Translations under genes and position numbers: made by a program
In this document: positions 25,909 to 32,677 of the stretch, one piece after another
How positions within the stretch are numbered: position 1 is the first letter of the stretch
How the letters are laid out: every line of letters begins with the position of its first letter
Source: Ruminiclostridium sp.
Lineage (GTDB): Bacteria; Bacillota; Clostridia; Oscillospirales; Ruminococcaceae
DNA length: 50,240 nt
NCBI GenBank assembly: GCA_017625405.1
Contig: JAGALB010000021.1
Coordinates: forward strand, 1-50,240
Direction: 5' to 3'
The notes under the pieces: model-generated
What the model was told of the DNA's origin: nothing
Databases searched by the model: none
The model's input: only the letters and a program-made list of their open reading frames with translations

Positions 25909-26535
25909 TCAATCCTTTCCGATTGTATAATAAACCGCAAGAACTCCGTCAGAAACTGAAATTTCAGCGGTTTTTTCCGTAAATTCATTGCTTACCCCGA
26001 GAGGAAAAGCATTTGTGAGAGTGTGATTTTCAAGAGGGTATTTAAGCCCTTTAAGTGTAACACCTTCCGAGGTGTCGGAAAGAGAAAACACCGAAATATA
26101 GCTGCCCCTTCTGCCTGAAAGCGAAATGCTGCCGTTTCTTACAGCTGTAAGCCCGAAGCCGTCACCGTAGAAAAACAGCGTCACACCCTTGTCGGCAAAA
26201 TATCTGAGAAGCTGAAAGTTTGCAAGCGTGTGATCCAGTCTGCCGCCTGTTCCTCCGTAAATGTGAAAAATACCGCCGCCCTTTTCAATACCGAGATTTA
26301 TGGCGGTAAACATATCGGTAACATCCTTTTCAGAGGGAAGCACGGTGACATTATCGCCCTCGGGCACAATACCCAGCGAGTCAAAATCCCCCACAACGAA
26401 ATCAGGAGTGATTTCCGCTTCTTCCAGCACCCTGTATCCGCCGTCAACGGCAATAACGATATCATCAGGGGAAATTTCAGCGTTGAAACCGCAGAAATCG
26501 CCTGCGCCCACAAGATGACAGATCTTTTTTTGCAT
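25909..26535 (-). CDS. thiN: Thiamine diphosphokinase
   Basis: 208 residues. It converts thiamine and ATP to thiamine diphosphate. The conserved stretches are present in order: IAVDGGYRVL, DFVVGDFDS, PSEKDVTDM and YGGTGGRLDHTLAN; the Asp residues of GDFDS and KDVTD bind metal and ATP. A perfect consensus promoter lies just upstream, and no TPP riboswitch is visible in the short leader. The thiamine diphosphate made would serve the oxidoreductase beta subunit encoded at 15437, among other enzymes. Confidence 0.93.
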   Translation of the reverse strand: MQKKICHLVGAGDFCGFNAEISPDDIVIAVDGGYRVLEEAEITPDFVVGDFDSLGIVPEGDNVTVLPSEKDVTDMFTAINLGIEKGGGIFHIYGGTGGRLDHTLANFQLLRYFADKGVTLFFYGDGFGLTAVRNGSISLSGRRGSYISVFSLSDTSEGVTLKGLKYPLENHTLTNAFPLGVSNEFTEKTAEISVSDGVLAVYYTIGKD

Positions 26536-26555
26536 AAAACTACCTCTCTGTTTAG

Positions 26556-26584
26556 ATTATACTCTGTTTTTTGAAATTTGTCAA
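26556..26584 (-). promoter_or_regulatory. Perfect consensus sigma-A promoter of the thiN operon
   Basis: Minus strand TTGACA, 17 bp, TATAAT, 20 bp upstream of the thiN start codon. Confidence 0.9.
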
Positions 26585-26620
26585 CAATTTTCTTCGGCTC
26601 GTTTGATACAATTTTAGCAA

Positions 26621-27244
26621 TTATGACAAAATATCTGATATTTCATCAGCGGTGACGGTTACAAGCTCAATTTCCGGCAGCGGCTCATTTCCGCAGACGC
26701 TTACATACATTCCGTTTTCCGCCTTCATTGTTTTCAGTCTGCCGCAGCCGGTAAGCTCCATGGTTTCTATTGCGCCAAAGCCCTCAGCAAAGCCTTTTCC
26801 CGTAAGCTTTCCGTAGCTTTCCTTCATACACCACAGGCGGCATATTTCTTCTGAAATATTTTCGCTTTCACTTACCTCAGCCAGCTCTTTTTCTGTGCAT
26901 ATCCTGTGGCTTATATCGAATTTCATGGGACGTATATCCTGTATATCAAGCCCTGTTTCAGCATCACACACACAGCAGGCAGAAAAACCGCCTGCATGAC
27001 TGAGGCTGAAAAAAATGTGCGGATAATCCGAAAGATACGGTTTTTCACGCTCTCCGTAAGAAAAGACGGGAGCTTCCTCTATTCCGTAATTTTTAAAAAG
27101 TGCATAGCGAAGCAGGGCGTAAGAACATATTTTTTCCGTTCTCACACCTTTTGCGGTAATATCGCTGATTTTTTCAAGCCTCTGCTCTGACATAAAGGGA
27201 AGCAGAGCTTCGGGATTTTCATTTTTCAGTATATATACGGTCAT
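26621..27244 (-). CDS. Sfp-type 4'-phosphopantetheinyl transferase
   Basis: 207 residues. It moves phosphopantetheine from CoA to a serine of carrier proteins. Family motifs: KPYLSDYPHIFFSLSHAGG, GLDIQDI with the metal-binding Asp, and LWCMKESYGKLTGKG. The length fits the Sfp/HetI group, which acts on peptide- or polyketide-synthase carriers as well as fatty-acid ACP. No such synthase is in the window. It follows pyrB after a strong hairpin, so expression may depend on read-through or an unseen promoter. Confidence 0.85.
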   Translation of the reverse strand: MTVYILKNENPEALLPFMSEQRLEKISDITAKGVRTEKICSYALLRYALFKNYGIEEAPVFSYGEREKPYLSDYPHIFFSLSHAGGFSACCVCDAETGLDIQDIRPMKFDISHRICTEKELAEVSESENISEEICRLWCMKESYGKLTGKGFAEGFGAIETMELTGCGRLKTMKAENGMYVSVCGNEPLPEIELVTVTADEISDILS

Positions 27245-27255
27245 TTTTCACCTAT

Positions 27256-27283
27256 AAAAATGCGTGCGGCTAAGCCGCACGCA
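27256..27283 (-). terminator. Terminator after pyrB
   Basis: Perfect 11-bp GC-rich stem (TGCGTGCGGCT / AGCCGCACGCA) with one loop base, followed on the minus strand by TTTTTAT. It lies between pyrB and the Sfp-type gene. Confidence 0.8.
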
Positions 27284-27294
27284 CCGCTTTTCTA

Positions 27295-28371
27295 TCAAAG
27301 AAGTATACGTGTATCGCAGTACTCACATTCCAGTACATCGCCCGCACGGCGGAAACTGTGGGGAAGATACGGCTCGGTGTGGCAGATGCACTTGGGATTT
27401 GTACAGGTCACATCCTTTATAACCTCGCCTCTGAGAATGGGCTTGCAGTTCATCTTATAATCAAGCATTGACAGTATAAGCGCCATACGTACATACATAC
27501 CGTAGTTTGCCTGCTTGAAGTATAATGCTCTGGGGTCGTCATCAACCTCAACCGCAATTTCATCAACTCTGGGGAGAGGATGAAGCACGATTAAATCCTT
27601 GCGTGCAAGCTTCATTTTTTCTGCATCAAGGCAGTAAACGTCCTTCTGTGCTTCATATTCTTCGGGCGAAGCAAAGCGTTCACGCTGGATACGGGTCATA
27701 TAAAGCACATCAAGCTGAGGAATTGCCTCTTCAAGAGTTCTGTATTCAACATATGTCTTTCCGCTGGCGGAAATATAGTCCTTTATATACATGGGAACTT
27801 TAAGCTCATCGGTAGATACAAGAATGAATCTGTTGCCTTCATAGCAGGAAAGCGCTTTTAAAAGAGAATGAACGGTACGTCCGTTTTTCAGGTCGCCGCA
27901 GAAGCCCACTGTAAGGTTGGTGAGTCTGCCCTTTTCCTCCTTTAAGGTAAGCAGGTCGGTGAGAGTCTGTGTGGGGTGGAGATGTCCGCCGTCGCCCGCG
28001 TTGATAACAGGGCAGTCTGCGGATATTGCTGCCGCCTTTGAAGAGCCCTCAAGAGGGTGGCGCATAACAAGGATATCTGCGTAGCCGCTTACAATCTTTG
28101 TTGTATCCTTTAAATTTTCACCCTTAGCCACAGAGGATGTGGAAGGGTTGTCAAAACCGATAATACCGCCGCCGAGACGGAGCATTGCAGTCTGGAAGCT
28201 CATCTGTGTTCTTGTGGAAGGCTCGTAAAAGAGCGTACCCATTATTTTACCACGGCAGGCGCCTGCATAAACCATAGGTGCTTCCATGATATCATGAGCA
28301 AGGCTTATAATTGAATTCCACTGGGAAACTGTAACGTCATTAAGGTCAATAAGATGTGTGGGACAGTTCAT
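27295..28371 (-). CDS. pyrB: Aspartate carbamoyltransferase with a fused PyrI-type zinc domain
   Basis: 358 residues. Residues 1 to about 305 are the catalytic chain (carbamoyl-phosphate loop PSTRTQMSF at 51-59, MRHPLEGS at 103, HPTQTLTDL at 132, HPLPRVDEI at 264). The remaining 50 residues match the zinc-binding end of the separate regulatory chain PyrI: Cys323-x4-Cys328 and Cys349-x2-Cys352, with HTEP between. The allosteric nucleotide-binding domain of PyrI is absent, and no pyrI gene adjoins. The fused zinc domain may support assembly without CTP control. A perfect promoter precedes it. Confidence 0.93.
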   Translation of the reverse strand: MNCPTHLIDLNDVTVSQWNSIISLAHDIMEAPMVYAGACRGKIMGTLFYEPSTRTQMSFQTAMLRLGGGIIGFDNPSTSSVAKGENLKDTTKIVSGYADILVMRHPLEGSSKAAAISADCPVINAGDGGHLHPTQTLTDLLTLKEEKGRLTNLTVGFCGDLKNGRTVHSLLKALSCYEGNRFILVSTDELKVPMYIKDYISASGKTYVEYRTLEEAIPQLDVLYMTRIQRERFASPEEYEAQKDVYCLDAEKMKLARKDLIVLHPLPRVDEIAVEVDDDPRALYFKQANYGMYVRMALILSMLDYKMNCKPILRGEVIKDVTCTNPKCICHTEPYLPHSFRRAGDVLECEYCDTRILL

Positions 28372-28407
28372 TTTTTAACTATTCCTTTCTTTTTCATATC
28401 GCTTTAA

Positions 28408-28436
28408 ATTATATCACCCGCTTTAATTATTGTCAA
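28408..28436 (-). promoter_or_regulatory. Perfect consensus sigma-A promoter of pyrB
   Basis: Minus strand TTGACA, 17 bp, TATAAT, 37 bp upstream of the start codon. The leader is too short for a PyrR attenuator. Confidence 0.88.
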
Positions 28437-28466
28437 TGTTATTTTTACAAAATTCGCATGAGAGTA

Positions 28467-28495
28467 TTGCAAAAATAAATTCCTTGTGCTATTAT
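28467..28495 (+). promoter_or_regulatory. Sigma-A promoter of the HdeD-like gene
   Basis: TTGCAA, 17 bp, TATTAT, about 30 bp upstream of the ATG at 28526; divergent from the pyrB promoter. Confidence 0.72.
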
Positions 28496-28525
28496 TATTG
28501 TAACAACAAAAACGGAGGATGTCAC

Positions 28526-29134
28526 ATGAAAGAAAAGAATTATTCCGCTGTTATCGAGGATTCCTTATCCGAAACAAAAGCGCTCTATATGTTTATGGCA
28601 ATTATCGAACTGGTTTTCGGTCTGTTTCTTATTATCTTCCCCGACATCAGCTCGCAGATTCTCACAATTATTCTCGGTGCAATTCTTGCAGGCGTAGGCG
28701 TTTTCAATATCATCTCGTATTTCATGAACAAGAATTCCTCCTTCCGTCAGGGTATTCTTTCAGGGGTTATCTCCACAGCTCTCGGTATCGCCTTTATCGC
28801 TCAGTCGGAATCCATAACCAACGTAACTTCCATCATTCTCGGTGTATTCGTTATTTTTGAAGCACTCACCTCCTGCAAGCGTGCAATCATCATGTGCAGA
28901 CTTGAATTTGACAAGTGGTTTGTGCCTATGATTATCGCAATCGTTGCCGCTGTACTGGGCGTGCTGCTACTTATCTTCCCCTCATTCTTCGGCGAAATGG
29001 AAACAATCATGATTATCGTTGGTATCGCCCTTGTGATTGAAGCGGTGCTTGGAATCTGGTCAATTATCTTTATAATAAGACTCAGAAGCAGGGTTGAAAA
29101 AATGATGGATAACACATCAATTATAGCTAAATAA
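28526..29134 (+). CDS. HdeD-family (DUF308) membrane protein
   Basis: 202 residues with six hydrophobic segments of regular spacing (first pair about 20-40 and 45-65), glycine-rich and ending in a short charged tail. The repeated pattern of paired helices with FPDISSQILTIILGAILAGVG is typical of DUF308/HdeD. The family is associated with acid stress in enterobacteria, but its role in Firmicutes is not known. GGAGG precedes the ATG; a longer upstream frame lacks a ribosome site. Own promoter and terminator, so monocistronic. Confidence 0.82.
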   Translation: MKEKNYSAVIEDSLSETKALYMFMAIIELVFGLFLIIFPDISSQILTIILGAILAGVGVFNIISYFMNKNSSFRQGILSGVISTALGIAFIAQSESITNVTSIILGVFVIFEALTSCKRAIIMCRLEFDKWFVPMIIAIVAAVLGVLLLIFPSFFGEMETIMIIVGIALVIEAVLGIWSIIFIIRLRSRVEKMMDNTSIIAK

Positions 29135-29160
29135 AAATGCGGTGCTTATGCACCGCATTT
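29135..29160 (+). terminator. Terminator of the HdeD-like gene
   Basis: Perfect 11-bp stem (AAATGCGGTGC / GCACCGCATTT) with loop TTAT directly after the stop codon. Confidence 0.75.
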
Positions 29161-29184
29161 CTGTTTATACACATATATTTTTAC

Positions 29185-29253
29185 CTGCCGTCTTACCTGT
29201 TTCGATAAAGCACAAATCTGCAAAAGGCAGGAATTGCCGGAGGCGGCACGCCT
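29185..29253 (-). repeat. Stop-codon-abutting dispersed repeat, copy B
   Basis: About 69 bp. Read on the minus strand, AGGCGTGCCGCC follows the TAG stop of the anti-sigma gene without a gap; the block CAAAAGGCAGGAA and the CTGCC/GGCAG pair match copy A in order and spacing. Confidence 0.75.
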
Positions 29254-30261
29254 CTATTTTATTTCAATTGTGGTTTCGTCAATGCAAAGTGCAGATACCT
29301 CTTCGGGATTTACAGGTGTTTCATATCCTAATATTAATACAGTGGAGCCTTCATTTTCAATATAACCTGAACTTGTAATCTGGGTAATCGCTACCTTTTC
29401 ACCGTTTTCAAGAAGCACGTATGCACTGTCATAACCTTTCTGAAGAGCCATTATATTATCAACATTTTCACCCTCAAACCAGACGGAAATTGAAGAAACC
29501 TCAATACTGGAAATATGTGCAAATAAGTTATTTACGCCGCCAAGCTTGTTTTCAAATGTCAGGTCAATATCCTTTTCATAACGGATTTCTTCAGCGGAAT
29601 AATCTGCCACAAATTCAGCACGCCATGAATAATCTGCGTTGATGTCAAATTCATATTCACCGTTTTCATCCTTTTTATTCATACGTCTTGCAGTCAGGAT
29701 ACACTTTTTGCCCTTGATTTCATCCTCGGTATTCATTTTTATACCAAGACGTACCTTTTCCTCGCTCTGTTCAATAATGTGAACGCCTACACCCTGACCG
29801 AATATACTTTCAGAATCAATATGGATAAATAAGTCACCAAAAGGCTTGACAATATCATTGCCATTCTCATCCTTCTCTATAAGCTTATAGCCGTTTTCGG
29901 AATAAATGTCAAGAACTGCAAGTACGCCGTGCTTGTCTGCCGCTGCTGCTACAAGCTCAAAATCCATAGTGTCGATTGTATCCTGTAAAACAGTAGCCTC
30001 AGGTACGATATTTTCCATAATATTCTCAGACTTTGCGCCGAAGAGGTTTCTGAATATTCCCGCATAGTCCCAGCCGTTTGCTGCACCTGCGGTAACTGTA
30101 AGGGCGGAAACACCAACAGCAGCCGCAAGAATTGCCGCTACCGCCCTGGAGGGACGCTTTTTAGCGGTCATCTTAATTTCTGTATCCATTACCTTACGGG
30201 ATAATTCCTCAGGGGTGGTCTTAGGTGTAATCTGGTCATATAAATTATTCAATCTGTTCAT
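29254..30261 (-). CDS. Membrane anti-sigma-type protein (DUF4179-like), partner of the ECF sigma factor
   Basis: 335 residues. A short cytoplasmic part (MNRLNNLYDQITPKTTPEEL, 1 to about 39) is followed by one membrane helix (about 40-62) and a large extracytoplasmic domain rich in strands. The arrangement next to an ECF sigma gene, 13 bp downstream of it, is that of an anti-sigma factor whose outer domain senses a signal. The N-terminus lacks the classic zinc-binding HxxxCxxC motif. ATG 30261 is used because AGAAAGGA lies upstream. The gene ends at repeat copy B. Confidence 0.75.
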   Translation of the reverse strand: MNRLNNLYDQITPKTTPEELSRKVMDTEIKMTAKKRPSRAVAAILAAAVGVSALTVTAGAANGWDYAGIFRNLFGAKSENIMENIVPEATVLQDTIDTMDFELVAAAADKHGVLAVLDIYSENGYKLIEKDENGNDIVKPFGDLFIHIDSESIFGQGVGVHIIEQSEEKVRLGIKMNTEDEIKGKKCILTARRMNKKDENGEYEFDINADYSWRAEFVADYSAEEIRYEKDIDLTFENKLGGVNNLFAHISSIEVSSISVWFEGENVDNIMALQKGYDSAYVLLENGEKVAITQITSSGYIENEGSTVLILGYETPVNPEEVSALCIDETTIEIK

Positions 30262-30274
30262 AAATTGTCCTTTC

Positions 30275-30742
30275 TCACTTTTCAAGTATGCTTCTGAGCT
30301 TATCTCTTCCACGCTTTAACCGTGCCTTTACGTTGCTTTCGGAAATATTCAGCATTTCTGCAATCTCCGCCACGCTGTAACCCTCATAATAGTGCAGATA
30401 TATAGCAACACGGTAGTTTTTATTGAGTCGGTTAAGTGCTTCCAGCAGCTGATAGTCCTTTTCGTTTTTAAGCGGTATGTCCTCTGTAAGGGATGTTTTA
30501 CGCTTAATCCACGCAGAGCTGAGATAATTCTTTGCAGTATTGGATGTAACCCGTATGAGCCACGCTTTGACGTTTTTGTCGTCGGTGAAATTTTCCTTGC
30601 TGTTGTAAAGCTTCAGAAAAGCCTCCTGGGTTATATCCTCCGCATCAGCGCAGTTTTTCGTGTAGCTGTATGCCACACGGAATACCGTGGGCTGAAATGC
30701 CGTCACGTACTGTGTAAATTTTATACTGTCGATAAGTATCAT
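30275..30742 (-). CDS. ECF-type RNA polymerase sigma-70 factor
   Basis: 155 residues with region 2 (FRVAYSYTKNCADAEDITQE) and region 4 (YYEGYSVAEIAEMLNISESN, ending in RGRDKLRSIL); regions 1 and 3 are missing, as in extracytoplasmic-function sigma factors. ATG 30742 is preceded by AAAAAGGA with no gap, an unusually tight spacing, so the true start could be a few codons away. A TGTAAC/TGTC element lies 45-70 bp upstream and fits autoregulation. It is held in check by the protein encoded next. Confidence 0.88.
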   Translation of the reverse strand: MILIDSIKFTQYVTAFQPTVFRVAYSYTKNCADAEDITQEAFLKLYNSKENFTDDKNVKAWLIRVTSNTAKNYLSSAWIKRKTSLTEDIPLKNEKDYQLLEALNRLNKNYRVAIYLHYYEGYSVAEIAEMLNISESNVKARLKRGRDKLRSILEK

Positions 30743-30785
30743 TCCTTTTTGTTTATTCGGTACCGTGAAACGTTTCTGCAATAAA

Positions 30786-30812
30786 GACAATTCAGAAAAG
30801 CAAATGGTTACA
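30786..30812 (-). promoter_or_regulatory. Putative ECF-type promoter of the sigma/anti-sigma operon
   Basis: Minus strand TGTAAC, 17 bp, TGTC, ending about 44 bp before the sigma start codon. It matches the general AAC / CGTC pattern of ECF-dependent promoters and no sigma-A promoter is evident here. Confidence 0.5.
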
Positions 30813-30921
30813 CCTGTGAAAAATTTTTTACTTTTTTACGCAGTTTTCGCAGAATTAACACAATTGCAGTTTAAAATAATATCTGTAAGATAAGCCTCCC
30901 TGTTTTAAGGAGAATGAAAAA

Positions 30922-31062
30922 ATGAGAATGTTGGAAAAATTTATCAGAATGTTTGAAATATGGATTCTGTGTGCCATGGGCATAATAACAGAAAAAACAC
31001 CACCGAAAAGAATTGAGGGCGGAAGCGTTGTGCCTCTGAGAATTACCACAAGTGAGAAATAA
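30922..31062 (+). CDS. 46-aa hydrophobic peptide gene
   Basis: Starts MRMLEKFIRMFEIWILCAMG, then a Pro/Lys segment and a short C-terminal strand-like part. AAGGAGA precedes the ATG at good spacing and a strong terminator lies 9 bp after the stop, so this is very likely a real, independently transcribed small gene. The N-terminal 20 residues form an amphipathic or membrane-seeking helix with one Cys. It is divergent from the ECF sigma operon and convergent with the RNA gene at 31071-31632. I recognise no family; it lacks the Pro/Trp pattern after Cys of AgrD peptides. Confidence 0.7.
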   Translation: MRMLEKFIRMFEIWILCAMGIITEKTPPKRIEGGSVVPLRITTSEK

Positions 31063-31070
31063 AACATCAA

Positions 31071-31097
31071 AAGCCGCTGCTGAGCAGCGGCTTTTTT
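31071..31097 (+). terminator. Bidirectional terminator between the 46-aa gene and the RNA gene
   Basis: Perfect 11-bp stem (AAGCCGCTGCT / AGCAGCGGCTT) with one loop base, followed by a T-run on the plus strand and, more weakly, TTTT on the minus strand. Confidence 0.88.
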
Positions 31098-31632
31098 CGT
31101 TAATATTCAATTTTGATATATATTCAATGCATGGGAATTTACCTCTTGAATTTATTTTACTAACAATAAATCATTCAGTACATCGGAGTTTACCTCTCAA
31201 TAATTTTTAGCAGTTAAACTGAGTGCTTTTTTGGACTCACTCCACTCCGTATAAATTTTATATGTAACGCTTTGTAGTAGCGGTTAAACTGACTGCAACA
31301 GTCACGTTCCATACAACCCTTTATCGTTCATTTACTGCTCCCAAGGTAATCGGTAAAACACCGTAGTTTCAAATCTGTTCTCTGTGCCATGCACAGGAAG
31401 CGGAGATTTCAGTAAAGCCTTTCCGAAGCAGAGTCAATGCCCGATAAAGTCTTAGATGATGATATTGTCTCCGTAGCCATTGGACTCGCTCCCCTTTCCG
31501 GTTGAATTTACAGCCTCGCTGCATCTCAGATTGCTTCAATCTTCTGTATAGAACTTTATCAAAAGATAAGTTTTCTGAATCCTGGGTCTGAGAGTATCGC
31601 TTCTCCCGAAGCTTTTCGTTCTCTCTTTCCTT
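31071..31632 (-). ncRNA. Orphan structured non-coding RNA, about 560 nt, family not recognised
   Basis: Minus-strand transcription unit with a strong promoter (31639-31667) and the hairpin at 31071-31097 as likely 3' end. There is no credible ORF in any frame. Internal order: hairpin near the 5' end (GCTTCGGGAGAAGC), several short stems, then two hairpins each followed by CAGTTTAACYGCTA (31278-31291 and 31208-31221), then two diverged 29-base repeats (31173-31201 and 31122-31150, 22 of 29 identical). It lacks tmRNA, RNase P, SRP and group I/II intron hallmarks that I can check by eye. Size and lack of a neighbour gene recall large ornate RNAs, without a match I can claim. Confidence 0.65.
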
Positions 31633-31638
31633 GATTAA

Positions 31639-31667
31639 AGAATACCATATTTTAGGGCGGTTGTCAA
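31639..31667 (-). promoter_or_regulatory. Sigma-A promoter of the orphan RNA gene
   Basis: Minus strand TTGACA, 17 bp, TATTCT; predicted start near 31632. It points into the non-coding stretch. Confidence 0.82.
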
Positions 31668-31764
31668 TAGGTTTTTCTTGGTTATTTTGTATGATATTTT
31701 CAACCGTTTTGTGTGCAATTTATAAGATTTGTGCAGAAAATTGCCATTTTTACCCCTGACTATA

Positions 31765-31793
31765 TTGACAATATGATACCTTTAATGTATAAT
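31765..31793 (+). promoter_or_regulatory. Perfect consensus sigma-A promoter of the DUF1292 gene
   Basis: TTGACA, 17 bp, TATAAT, 47 bp upstream of the start codon; divergent from the RNA promoter about 100 bp away. Confidence 0.9.
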
Positions 31794-31839
31794 AAAAATG
31801 TTGGTTGCAACAATATATAACGGAAAGGAAGTTTTTACA

Positions 31840-32133
31840 ATGTCTGAAGAACTTGAAATGCTTGAAGAATACGAACCCATAGTCGTTGACCTTGACGGCG
31901 AAGAGTTCGAGCTTATTGATACAGCTGAAATTGACGGTAAGATCTACGGTGCCTTCACACCCTATACAGAAGAGGATGAAGTCGAAGGCGATGTTGAATT
32001 CATTATCCTTGAAATCATCGACGATGAGGACGGCGAACAGTGCACCCTCAAGACCGTTGATGACGAAGAGCTTTACACAAAGATCGGCGACGAATTCATG
32101 AAGCTCTTTACGGAAGAATTTGACGAGGAATAA
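31840..32133 (+). CDS. DUF1292 family acidic protein
   Basis: 97 residues, very acidic (Glu/Asp in more than a quarter of positions). It shows the DUF1292 pattern: ELIDTAEIDGKIYGAFTPY, then EFIILEIIDDEDGEQ and a C-terminal helix DEFMKLFTEEFDEE. Function is unknown throughout the family, which is common in Firmicutes. ATG 31840 follows AAAGGAAG; an ATG at 31798 lies too close to the promoter and has no ribosome site. The stop codon is the first base of a 13-bp hairpin. Confidence 0.88.
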   Translation: MSEELEMLEEYEPIVVDLDGEEFELIDTAEIDGKIYGAFTPYTEEDEVEGDVEFIILEIIDDEDGEQCTLKTVDDEELYTKIGDEFMKLFTEEFDEE

Positions 32134-32159
32134 TATTTTCTGCGCTGCAGAAAATATTA
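32131..32159 (+). other. Hairpin starting at the DUF1292 stop codon
   Basis: Perfect 13-bp stem (TAATATTTTCTGC / GCAGAAAATATTA) with loop GCT, beginning with the TAA stop codon. No T-run follows, so transcription may continue into the structured region downstream. Confidence 0.6.
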
Positions 32160-32170
32160 TCGAAACCGGC

Positions 32171-32461
32171 ACCGCCGTTTTGCAAATCTGTAATTTTTTC
32201 CGTCTTTCAGAAGGCGGAATTTGTCGGGGATCACGTCCCCTTTACTGCTTCGTTCGATTTCGTATGGATTTTATGATCCGACAATTTACAAAAGGGATTT
32301 CTCCATGGCAGCGGATTGCAGACCTCCCGTACTGCGGAAGAAGGGAGCGTGAACCTGTCAGGCGATCTTACCCGCCCTGCTTTTATGCGGGTTCTTTGTC
32401 CATACGTCCGGCGCGGCGGTAATACCAATCATCCCCTCCGAATAATATTCGGAGGGGTTTT
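32171..32461 (+). ncRNA. Putative structured RNA with terminator, family not recognised
   Basis: A 290-base stretch without a credible ORF but dense in complementary segments: a 9-bp TTCCGTCTT/AAGGCGGAA hairpin, TTGTC..GACAA enclosing GGGGA/TCCCC, CTCCC/GGGAG, GAACC/GGTTC enclosing ACCCGC/GCGGGT, and a closing pair ACCGCCG (near 32171) with CGGCGGT (near 32417). It ends in a strong terminator (32433-32461). Orientation is plus because of that terminator. No clear promoter is seen, so it may be the 3' part of the DUF1292 transcript. 6S RNA is possible by size and shape but not shown. Confidence 0.4.
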
Positions 32462-32464
32462 ATA
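32433..32464 (+). terminator. Strong terminator of the structured region
   Basis: Perfect 12-bp stem (CCCCTCCGAATA / TATTCGGAGGGG) followed by TTTT and further T-rich sequence. The 32465-32677 stretch beyond it holds a TATAAT at 32598-32603 with a weak -35, and a TGTGAC direct repeat near 32534; nothing else is evident there. Confidence 0.85.
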
Positions 32465-32677
32465 TTTTGCGAGCTTACCGTTATTTCTGTGTAACTTTTA
32501 TTGTTGCAGTCAGCAGTTATACACGTTGAAAGTTGTGACATGTGACGAAAATGATATCAATACAAAGATTTGTATATTTTTTTGTCACTTTTTGTTGTAT
32601 AATGTTGTTTATATAAATAGAAGAATCTGTAAATATAATAAACAGAACAGATTCTACGAATGGAACGGAGTGAGGAA

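Noticed and set aside
26536-26620. TPP riboswitch upstream of thiN
   Set aside because: The leader is about 15-20 nt, far too short, and the CTGAGA motif is missing.
30922-31062. AgrD-type autoinducer precursor
   Set aside because: No AgrB or AgrC neighbours, and the residues after the single Cys do not follow the thiolactone-peptide pattern.
31122-31201. CRISPR-like appearance of the two 29-base repeats
   Set aside because: Only two copies, 22 of 29 identical, inside an RNA gene with promoter and terminator; no cas genes in the window.
32171-32433. Similarity of the minus strand to the SRP RNA Alu region (TGCAATCCGCT, AATCCCTT)
   Set aside because: The universally conserved SRP domain IV sequence (GGTCCGGAAGGAAGCAGC-type) is absent and the terminator fits the plus strand.
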